Source: Onchidella celtica
Lineage: Eukaryota > Mollusca > Gastropoda > Systellommatophora > Onchidiidae
DNA: 64,000 nt
Direction: 5' to 3'
NCBI GenBank assembly: GCA_963931925.1
Contig: OZ007569.1
Location: 73,708,118 to 73,772,117, forward strand
Position 1 is the first letter of the stretch. Each line of letters begins with the position of its first letter. Below are positions 55,309-64,000 of the stretch, one piece after another. The notes beneath the pieces were generated by a model. The model ran no database searches and was not told the DNA's origin. It saw nothing but the letters and a program-made list of their open reading frames with translations. Both the position numbers and the translations under genes were made by a program.

Positions 55309-56425
55309 AATATGTGCATCATGTATATAAAGAAAGGATGGATTAACAGCACTGTTTTCGTAACAGTATCCTTTACTGTGACGAATGCCGGAAAATCTGC
55401 ATCCGCATTGCTGGAACACTGGAAGAATCTCAGTGAGTAAGCTCGAGAGGCTGAACATTGTACCATCTCTAGACGCTGGCCTTATCATTCTGTGTATTAT
55501 TTATTACGATGGTACACATCTCCATGGCATATCAATAACAGGCGCTAGGGTACCAGCCCAACCGTAGGCCTACTTTCTAATTCACTTGCTGCCACTACAG
55601 GTGATGATGAACTTAAATCCACTTTCTGTGACCACTTCAGAGCTTATTCCCCCACCCCACACACTTAACTATAACATGTATGTATACTGTACTTTTCCTC
55701 CCCCAACCCCACCCTCCTGCAACACTCACCCACCCCCCCCCCGTCCAGCCCTTCCCTCCCCCCCCCCCGCTAGCTCAGCCTGCTGTGTGAGAGAGAGAGA
55801 GAGTCAGTAAGAGCCAGCGATGGCCATCTTGAGGACAGTAAACTGTTTGGCGCGGCCAGAGTAAAGTATACATGTCACAGTTATCGCTATCTACCCGCCT
55901 GCCAACCCGTGATGACTGCAGCCTTTTCTACCCCTCCAACTCCACGCTCTAATACTGTACTCTCTCACACATACACACACACAAACAAGCCCCCCCCCCC
56001 CACCCCCTTTCTCTCGCTGAACTATTTTAAGAATGACTCTTTCACGCGATTGGCGATTCATGTCACGCCGTGGATACATCGCCGTGAAATTTCAACCCAA
56101 AAAAAAAGGGTGGGGGGCGGGCGGGGGGTGAGCAGAATGTCTCTTGTTCCCTATAATGTCCGACTCGTTCTCTTCCCCCCCCCCCCCCCCGCGCCCAATT
56201 TTTCACTCACGTTTGGCAATTGTGAATTGAAATTTGAGAGCGAACTACACCAGCTGTCTTCATGGCTACTGTATCAGGCAACTTCCTCTGTTTTTGGCAC
56301 CTCTCTCACGTCTCCACACTTGCACGGAAACTCCGACTTTCAACAGTTGACATTTTACAACTGGACAGGTCAATAGTGTGGCCAGGAAAGACGGGAAAAC
56401 CAGCAGGGCCGGATGAAGACTCTTA
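55309..56425. other. no gene supported; C-rich tracts
   Basis: Several C-runs (55,730-55,768, 55,990, 56,176). Open frames at 55.26-55.57 kb end at a good donor word (GTGAGTAAG, 55,434) but are open in all frames and lack an acceptor. Confidence 0.35.
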
Positions 56426-56994
56426 AGGCCCTATTACACGTTCAGATGGACCGGACCAGGTTAGCCTTCGGCTGTGCTTACGTCTAATCGTAGTCCGCTA
56501 GGTTGATTACACGTTACAATGGACCGAACGATGGACCGGATGGAAACAAGGGATGCTACTGTGATACACAACACACAACCCCGCCACTTTTGAAAAATGC
56601 AATGGCTATAACTATAGAGATAGATTTTAAAATTATTTTTATTAAGCAATAAAACGAAGCACTCGCGACCAGTTTTACTAAATTTTGACGCGCTGATTCC
56701 GAATTTAATATCAAATTCGTGCTAGCATGTCGTTTTCAACAAGTTTGTAAAACGACATGCCATCCCCCGGGTAGGAAAAACTTCAAAGGCAAGCGGCGGC
56801 ACCAACCATTCACTCAAACCGTACGACAAAATATCAGGAGACACCGGAAATTGATGGGCGAGAGGTCGACCGGCAGGCATACCATACGATTTCAGCTATT
56901 TTCCTTATTACACGATACGATTAGTCGTAGGCACAGTCGAAGGCCAAATTTCGTCCGGCCAACGTCCGGTCCGTCTGAACGTGTAATAGGGCCA
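56426..56994. mobile_element. PIF/Harbinger-like MITE with TTA duplication
   Basis: Ends AGGCCCTATTACACGTTCAG and, reversed, TGGCCCTATTACACGTTCAG, continuing GGACCGGAC. TTA stands on both sides (56,423-56,425 and 56,995-56,997). Its flanks (CAGGGCCGGATGAAGACTC and GAGGCTCTAAGCACTAAAG) look like an older hAT-like repeat that it entered. The superfamily is inferred from the 3-bp duplication and GGCC-type end. Confidence 0.6.
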
Positions 56995-56997
56995 TTA

Positions 56998-57590
56998 GAG
57001 GCTCTAAGCACTAAAGATTTTGGTGCCCTCATAATGCTGTATACAATATGCAATTCAAAATAAGAACAAAAATCAAATGTAACCGTAAAGCAGGATTTTA
57101 TAAATCAATTTTTTTTTTTTCATTTATTGTGGGGACCCCTTTTTGTGGACCCTGGTTGAGCTGCATCAGTTCCAGTTTTACATCATCTGGTCCATGATAA
57201 ATCCGGCAATGAAAAATTTGTGCGCCCCCCCCCCCCCAACGCCCTAATCTCGTGCTTATTTTGCTTATAGTGGTTCATCCAGCCCTGAGCATCAGAGGCC
57301 CAGGAAAAGACGACAGAAGGAGGGAGTGAGAGAAGGAAGGATATAGCAGGCCATTCCCCCACCCCCCCCCCCCCAAAAGCGAGCATTAGGAAAAACAGTG
57401 TCGTGGGGAAAGCTATCAAAGAAAACTTGAATGTCGCACCTACTAACTTTGCCATCCACACCCACCTTACTCATATTCCAGAAAAGGTGGGATCCTTCGG
57501 ATTGTCTCAAACTCCCTCCTCCCATTCACCTACACGCTGTTTTTGACCTCCTCCCAGAATCCCCCCCCCTCCCCCGTCATCCAACTGTTC
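56998..57590. other. no gene recognised
   Basis: Probable right part of the old CAGGGCCGGA repeat, then unique-looking sequence with C-runs at 57,223 and 57,360. Open frames here are unsupported. Confidence 0.35.
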
Positions 57591-57599
57591 TAACTATAA

Positions 57600-59780
57600 C
57601 AATTATCCCATTGTCCAAGGACCCCTCCCCAAGCACTTATCCCATTGTCCAGGGACACCCCCCTCCGAGGCACTAATCCCAATTGCCACGGACATCCCCC
57701 CCCCCGGCACTCATCCCATTGTCCAAGGACCCCTTCCCCAAGCACTCATCCCATTGTCCAAGGACCCCTTCCCCAAGCACTCATCCCATTGTCCAAGGAC
57801 CCTTTCCCCAAGCACTCATCCCATTGTCCAAGGACCCCTTCCCCAAGCACTCATCCCATTGTCCAGGGACCCCTTCCCCAAGCACTCATCCTATTGTCCA
57901 AGGACCCCTTCCCCAAGCACTTATCCCATTGTCCAAGGACCCCTTCCCCAAGCACTTATCCCATTGTCCAGGGACCCCTTCCCCAAGCACTTATCCCATT
58001 GTCCAGGGACCCCTTCCCCAAGCACTTATCCCATTGTCCAGGGACCCCTTCCCCAGCACTTATCCCATTGTCCAGGGACCCCTTCCCCAAGCACTTATCC
58101 CATTGTCCAGGGACCCCTTCCCCAAGCACTTATCCCATTGTCCAGGGACCCCTTCCCCAAGCACTTATCCCATTGTCCAGGGACACCTTCCCCAAGAACT
58201 TATCCCATTGTCCAGGGACCCCTTCCCCAAGCACTTATCCCATTGTCCAGGGACCCCTTCCCCAGCACTTATCCCATTGTCCAGGGACCCCTTCCCCAAG
58301 CACTTATCCCATTGTCCAGGGACCCCTTCCCCAAGCACTTATCCCATTGTCCAGGGACCCCTTCCCCAAGCACTTATCCCATTGTCCAGGGACCCCTTCC
58401 CCAAGCACTTATCCCATTGTCCAGGGACCCCTTCCCCAAGCACTTATCCCATTGTCCAGGGACCCCTTCCCCAAGCACTTATCCCATTGTCCAGGGACCC
58501 CTTCCCCAAGCACTTATCCCATTGTCCAGGGACCCCTTCCCCAAGCACTTATCCCATTGTCCAGGGACCCCTTCCCCAAGCACTTATCCCATTGTCCAGG
58601 GACCCCTTCCCCAAGCACTTATCCCATTGTCCAGGGACCCCTTCCCCAAGCACTTATCCCATTGTCCAGGGACCCCTTCCCCAAGCACTTATCCCATTGT
58701 CCAGAGACTCCTTCCCCAAGCACTTATCCCATTGTCCAGGGACCCCTTCCCCAAGCACTTATCCCATTGTCCAGGGACCCCTTCCCCAAGCACTTATCCC
58801 ATTGTCCAAGGACCCCTTCCCCAAGCACTTATCCCATTGTCCAGGGACCCCTTCCCCAAGCACTCATCCCATTGTCCAGGGACCCCTTCCCCAAGCACTC
58901 ATCCCATTGTCCAGGGACCCCTTCCCCAAGCACTCATCCCATTGTCCAGGGACCCCTTCCCCAAGCACTCATCCCATTGTCCAGGGACCCCTTCCCCAAG
59001 CACTTATCCCATTGTCCAGGGACCCCTTCCCCAAGCACTCATCCCATTGTCCAGGGACCCCTTCCCCAAGCACTCATCCCATTGTCCAGGGACCCCTTCC
59101 CCAAGCACTCATCCCATTGTCCAGGGACCCCTTCCCCAAGCACTCATCCCATTGTCCAAGGAGCCCTTCCCCAAGCACTTATCCATTGTCCAAGGACCCC
59201 TTCCCCAAGCACTCATCCCATTGTCCAGGGACCCCTTCCCCAAGCACTCATCCCATTGTCCAGGGACCCCTTCCCCAAGCACTCATCCCATTGTCCAGGG
59301 ACCCCTTCCCCAAGCACTCATCCCATTGTCCAAGGACCCCTTCCCCAAGCACTTATCCCATTGTCCAAGGACCCCTTCCCCAAGCACTCATCCCATTGTC
59401 CAGGGACCCCTTCCCCAAGCACTCATCCCATTGTCCAGGGACCCCTTCCCCAAGCACTCATCCCATTGTCCAGGGACCCCTTCCCCAAGCACTCATCCCA
59501 TTGTCCAGGGACCCCTTCCCCAAGCACTCATCCCATTGTCCAGGGACCCCTTCCCCAAGCACTCATCCCATTGTCCAGGGACCCCTTCCCCAAGCACTCA
59601 TCCCATTGTCCAGGGACCCCTTCCCCAAGCACTTATCCCATTGTCCAAGGACACCCTCCTCCCAGGCACTCATCCCAATTGCCACGGACATCCCTCCCCC
59701 CCCCCCCCCCCCGCACTCATCCCATTGTCTAGGGACCTCCTCCCCAAGCACTTATCCCATTGTCCAGGGGCTCACCTACC
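57600..59780. repeat. 35-bp minisatellite, about 58 units
   Basis: Unit CCCATTGTCCAGGGACCCCT followed by TCCCCAAGCACTTAT. A T/C variant (CACTTATC versus CACTCATC) and a G/A variant (CAGGGACC versus CAAGGACC) are clustered: CAAGG-CTCAT units at the left, a long nearly pure CAGGG-CTTAT block (about 57,915-58,855), then CTCAT units to about 59,635. A few units have single-base deletions. Both edges degrade into C-rich DNA. Because 35 is not a multiple of 3 and the unit lacks stops, all three forward frames stay open for about 680-790 codons. They encode the same peptide (PSPSTYPIVQGPLPQALIPL...) and are not genes. Confidence 0.95.
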
Positions 59781-60270
59781 CGACACTTAGGCCTATCCCA
59801 TGTGCCACGGACAACCCCCCCCCCTCCCCGGCACTCATTCCATTTACCAGCCCCTCCTCCTCCCCCCAGCCCCCCCCCCTCCCAAATCTATCATATTGCA
59901 TAATGCTCCCCCATCCCAAAGTACACGTAGTAATAGTAATTTTTAAAAAAAACATGACGATGCCAGGACAAGGGGAATGTCTCCCTCCCTACATGTCCAG
60001 CACGGCCCGCCTAGTCACTTCTCACTGTATACGCCTGGACCAGGCGTGAATGTGAAACTGTGACCGACTGTGAGTAGTTCATAAAGACCACACCATGGAC
60101 TGTCCACGTTGACAGGCCACTTGCAGATGCCCAAACAACCAAATGGGCAGGGAACTTTTGAGTTTTGGGTTTTGGAGAAATCTGGTCGACCCGATAACAG
60201 TCACATTGTGCTAGGAAAACGCAAGATGATGGACACAATCCAACAGCATAACCAGGACAGTAGGAGGCCC
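59781..60270. other. no gene recognised
   Basis: C-rich edge of the minisatellite, then unique-looking sequence. Confidence 0.35.
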
Positions 60271-60640
60271 CACAGACTAATAAAAAAAATACCCAGACTG
60301 GATTATCCCATTGTGTGACGTCACAAAACAGCGAAAGGTCATGAACCATCCGCCATATTAGGTTTACGGTAACGACCGACGCTTCAGCATAGCTACAATT
60401 TTGAATGACACCATTTTGACGCGCCTACTGAACGCGGAAGTTTGGTTCCGCACCAAGAAATTAATACATGTACAACCAATCTTGACAAAATAAAAAGAAA
60501 TTTCTACTGCAGATAGAACTAGAATCGGAATTTCCCCAGCGGCGGCCATGTTGGTTATACGACCGCCGCTCGGAAAATTCCGTAAAAAACGACACAGCCC
60601 GAAGCTCGTGTTTCCAGTCTGGTTTATTTATTAGTCTGTG
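60271..60640. mobile_element. hAT-type MITE, family B, copy 3
   Basis: 370 bp, same orientation as the 46-kb copy. Flanks GGAGGCCC and GGAGTCCC match at 7 of 8. Confidence 0.9.
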
Positions 60641-60756
60641 GGAGTCCCTGCCAGACACGCCCCCCCCCCCCCCACTAACACCCACGGGGCAAGGACATTG
60701 AAACAATCTAGAGTCACTAACATTTAAAACGTAAAATAACCTTGACTTGACTATTT

Positions 60757-61418
60757 GTGAATGTGCATCAGAAAACCAGGCTTAAGTCGCCAACATGACA
60801 TTTTGAGTTCTGTACATATAATAAAAGACAAGACATTTCTGATAAATTGAAGCCAGTGACCCCCCTAAACTAAAACAAGATTTTGAGAAAACTGCATTTA
60901 ATCCTATAAGTGGCAATAGCTAATTGACCAAGTAATATTGGAGTGATTGCTGTTAGGAGAATAACTAAGCAGTTATAGAGATCATAGTGAGTAGTGTTCA
61001 CTGCTCATCTACAGTTTACCCTGTAACATGCCACGGTCGCCTAGCAACAGCTAAGTTGGAAGTTTTTGGATCTTGTTAGGAGACCGTAGTCTAATTACAA
61101 AGCCGTTATAAAGATCATAGTGAGTAGTGTTCACTGCTCATCTACAGTTTACCCTGTAACATGCCACGGTCCCCTAGCAACAGCTAAGTTGGAAGTTTTT
61201 GGATCTTGTTAGGAGACCGTAGTCTAATTACAAAGCCGTTATAAAGATCATAGTGAGTAGTGTTCACTGCTCATCTACAGTTTACCCTATAACATGCCAC
61301 GGTCCCCTAAACAACAGCCAAGTTGGAAGTTTGTGTCGGACCCATATTTTCACTTCAAAGCCGTTTTTCTCAAAATTAGCTGTGGCGACTTATGCCGGGT
61401 TTTCCCATGCACACTCAC
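60757..61418 (+). mobile_element. repeat family T with three 133-bp units
   Basis: Inverted ends GTGAATGTGCATCAGAAAAC and GTTTTCCCATGCACACTCAC. Three internal units start GTGAGTAGTGTTCACTGCTC at 60,987, 61,120 and 61,253, an exact 133-bp spacing. No LINE insert, unlike 29,691-30,465. Confidence 0.8.
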
Positions 61419-63759
61419 ATTTAAGGTTAAAAAGAAAATTTGAGAGCCTGGTTCAGATTATGTCACAGGATTCACAATAAAGTAACCCAAAATAATACAT
61501 GAAGTAAATAACAATACATTTCTACCTATTTCCAAACTCCAGTTTGTCTCTCTGCCGTTAACAGATGTACATGTATAGAAATAAAACCAACACTATTTTA
61601 AAGTAGGCCTACTTCAAATGAATGTTTGTAAATATCTGATTCAATCACATTGGTATTAGGTCTATAAGTGGGTGAAAATAGCGTAAACTATTCCTTTCGG
61701 GCTGGCTGGGCAGCAGCACATACAGTTTACTGTACCTACTACATGTACAATACCGGTACATACGTCCTTGCCGTCTTTTCACTGATTTGAACGTTCCCCA
61801 CCTCCTTGCAGAGAGCACATGGGTCGGTTGCCCAGGAGCTGCAAGGGTCTAACGGGCCCCACGCATGTAAATTTCTGAGTAGTTATTGGTTGCGTTGGGG
61901 GCGGGCGCGGCCTACTGCTTTGCCTAGGGGCCCCCATATTGATTTGATATCAAGACGGGCCCGCCCCCTTGTAAAAGATTTCAATGTTTCCAGTGCTCCT
62001 ATTTCTGTCGTAAACTTAAATTTGGAGTTGCTGACACTTCGGAGTTTCTTGACCTGTGATGTTGATGTTACAACGTCGTGAGAACTTCACTCGCTCACCC
62101 ATACTGTATGCACAGCTTTCATTACGTTCACATCTATAGAGGAAATAACACTTCCAGTTCTAGTAAATTCTAGTGTCAACGAGTGCGGGCATTCTGGATG
62201 TGAAGGGCGCGCTGTCCCTGTGCCCAGCATAGCAGAGTCTCAGCTGACAGAGAGGAGAGAAAACCATTAAGTGCCACTGGCGAGTGGAACTTCAGAACAT
62301 TCAAAACATAAGGCAAGTCAAAAATGTTATTTGTCAAGCAATGGACGAATGGATGCAGCTTGGCACATCTCAACATTTAAAACTGTGATTCAAGTTTCAA
62401 GTTCTACATACTTGTACAATTTTTTTATTTTTTTTGTAGTTAGTACATGGGGATTGTAGTACCAAATATGAGGACTGATTTCGTCAATGTCAATGTATTC
62501 TAAAAGCCACCAAGTCTGATCTCAAGCACGTGTCGACAAGAGTCAGGTCACAAACTGTCATTACTCTTTGCCCACTTTTCGTATCATCTGACAAAACAAT
62601 GGTCTTGCACTTTTTCATGACCGTGCCATTACATGTATTCGGTAAAAAAAAGAAATTTTGGACCGGCTACTTCCCGCCCGACCCTCCATTCCCGTGGATA
62701 AATATCATATACAAATAACAGCTGTGTATATTTGTGTGTGTGTGTGTGTGTGGGCGAGGTTTCCAGCCATCTGAGAGCCAGCCTTCCGTCCACTCCACAC
62801 CCCCCCCCCCCATTTTTGGGTGTCTAAAATAAAACTCAGCGATGTGTATGTCAAACAAAGGATCTCGGGTAGATCATCAAAATACCCGGACACCCTCAGT
62901 AACCGTCTGGCAACAATCACCGAATATAAATTTTCACACCCATACATTCCCGATGTACATGTATGTGTACTTCAAATCAGGAGCACGTTTTACTTTTAAG
63001 TAGGGTACGCAAAATATTTCACGATTGAAAAAAAAATTTAAAAAATCTTCAATTTGAAAAAAGTGTAACCAAACGATGCATGTGTACATGTATGTGTATG
63101 TCCTTGTCGATATGAATGTCTTCGTGATCTAATGGACTGATAAATTTCACCGATGAATAAGAGGTGGCATTGTAATACATCTGGTATACTAAGGCAAGGT
63201 TTCACCGCCAACTACAAACTCACTGTATTAGTTGCAGTAATTTTTACTCTATCAGTTCATGAACACCTTTTAAATTACCGTGAAGAGCTTACCACTACCA
63301 GCAGGTTTCATCTGTCTGTAGACCCTAAGCCTACACTATAGGCTTAAAAACAACACCAAACATTGACATATTGGTGACCTTTGGCCAAATGTTAAGTACC
63401 AAAGTAATCGCTGGTCAGGAAAGTAATTCGTCCCGTAAACAGAATGACCACTTGACTGTCATGATTCGGATGTTGTTAGATCTCACGCAGAGCGTGAGTG
63501 GTTTTTTTACCAGGGCCATGAGAAATTGGCTGGTGGCCTTGAACGGTCCTCGCGAATTATAGTTGGTGAGTAAATAAATGTAAAGTTAAACTGTTAGATT
63601 CACGCTTGTCGGTTTTAATGTTCGTGATTAATAAGTAATGGAGTAGGGGTGAAACAAGGTGGGGATAGTTGACATTGTTAAGTATGACTAGACAAGTTTT
63701 TGCACGTTAACTGGCTGGTAGAATAGTGCAGAGGTATTACTACAATTAAAATGGTGGGA
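61419..63759. other. no gene recognised
   Basis: Mostly unique-looking. Around 61,810-61,975 GC-rich words (GGTTGCCCAGGAGCTGC, GACGGGCCC) look like another old hAT-like remnant. A (TG)n lies at 62,733-62,751 and a C-run at 62,800. The open frame at 61,806-62,081 overlaps the remnant. Confidence 0.35.
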
Positions 63760-63767
63760 GGTTTCGG

Positions 63768-63860
63768 CCAATGAGATTGCTGAACTAATTGGGCCAGCGG
63801 ACTAGCACTGCTGGGTAGTTGGATAGTATAAAACATCGTGTAACGTTCAGATTCATTGAA
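63768..63860 (+). promoter_or_regulatory. CCAAT / TATA / initiator arrangement
   Basis: CCAAT at 63,768-63,772, TATAAAA at 63,827-63,833 and an initiator-like TCATTG whose A (63,855) lies 28 bp from the first T of the TATA box. The downstream sequence (to 64,000) has no ATG-led long frame and could be a 5' leader. It may be the promoter of a plus-strand gene beyond the window or of an LTR retrotransposon; the window ends too soon to tell. Confidence 0.45.
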
Positions 63861-64000
63861 TACAGACGAGCAGAAGCATCGTGTCGTGAAGTATCTCCGG
63901 TTGGCCAGTACCTGAACTGTGTGGTCTGAAGACTAGAAGTCCTTGCTAATCGGACTGACTGAGCTCTAGAAAGAAAGGTCTGAGTGGGCTGACCTTTAAA

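Noticed and set aside
55258..55437. Exon ending at a consensus donor GTGAGTAAG
   Set aside because: All three plus frames are open over the key part, the upstream AG lacks a pyrimidine tract, and the left portion is a MITE end.
57645..60049. Three overlapping plus-strand open frames of 695, 788 and 678 codons, proline-rich
   Set aside because: All three encode the same repeat in rotated phase because the 35-bp unit lacks stops. No start context, splice signals or non-repeat domain.

Overview
The window is animal nuclear DNA, AT-leaning and gene-poor. It has no operons, no dense coding, no rRNA or true tRNA gene and no CRISPR array. It is instead a mosaic of old, short, nested transposable elements, minisatellites, and many runs of 10 or more C or G. 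The 3' ends of non-LTR retrotransposons, tRNA-headed SINEs, hAT-, MULE- and THAP-type DNA transposon remnants, and frequent ACATGTA-like words fit a marine invertebrate. A mollusc or other lophotrochozoan is my best guess (inference only).

Layout. 0-4 kb: minisatellites and four MITE-like elements. 4-15 kb: mostly unique sequence with a few repeat copies and weak exon candidates at 2.5, 4.4 and 7.3 kb. 15-25 kb: a 46-bp tandem array, a short retroposon family (called H here), SINE pieces, hAT MITEs and a MULE-like MITE. 25-34 kb: quiet DNA, then a cluster of nested elements (LINE tail inside a repeat at 30.2 kb, one MITE inside another at 31.6 kb, a THAP-bearing MITE at 33 kb). 34.4-39 kb: a 2.7-kb giant fold-back element, a CT-rich tract and a deleted Mutator-like transposon keeping the C-terminal half of its transposase. 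39-52 kb: further copies of families seen earlier, a LINE tail and three more THAP-bearing mini-elements. 52-60 kb: two large minisatellites around a possible two-exon minus-strand gene fragment near 54 kb. 60-64 kb: two further repeat copies, unique DNA, and a CCAAT/TATA promoter-like arrangement in the last 250 bases.

No complete host gene can be supported. The only recognisable coding sequence belongs to mobile elements: the MULE transposase fragment, three LINE reverse-transcriptase-protein C-termini and four THAP zinc-finger N-termini. The long open frames at 57.6-60 kb, 1.06-1.7 kb and 37.1-37.8 kb are by-products of tandem or low-complexity DNA.

The strongest observations come from comparing copies inside the window. 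Target-site duplications and empty sites date insertions relative to one another and assign several families to superfamilies: hAT by 8-bp duplications, MULE by 9-bp duplications, and a retroposon by 12-18-bp duplications.
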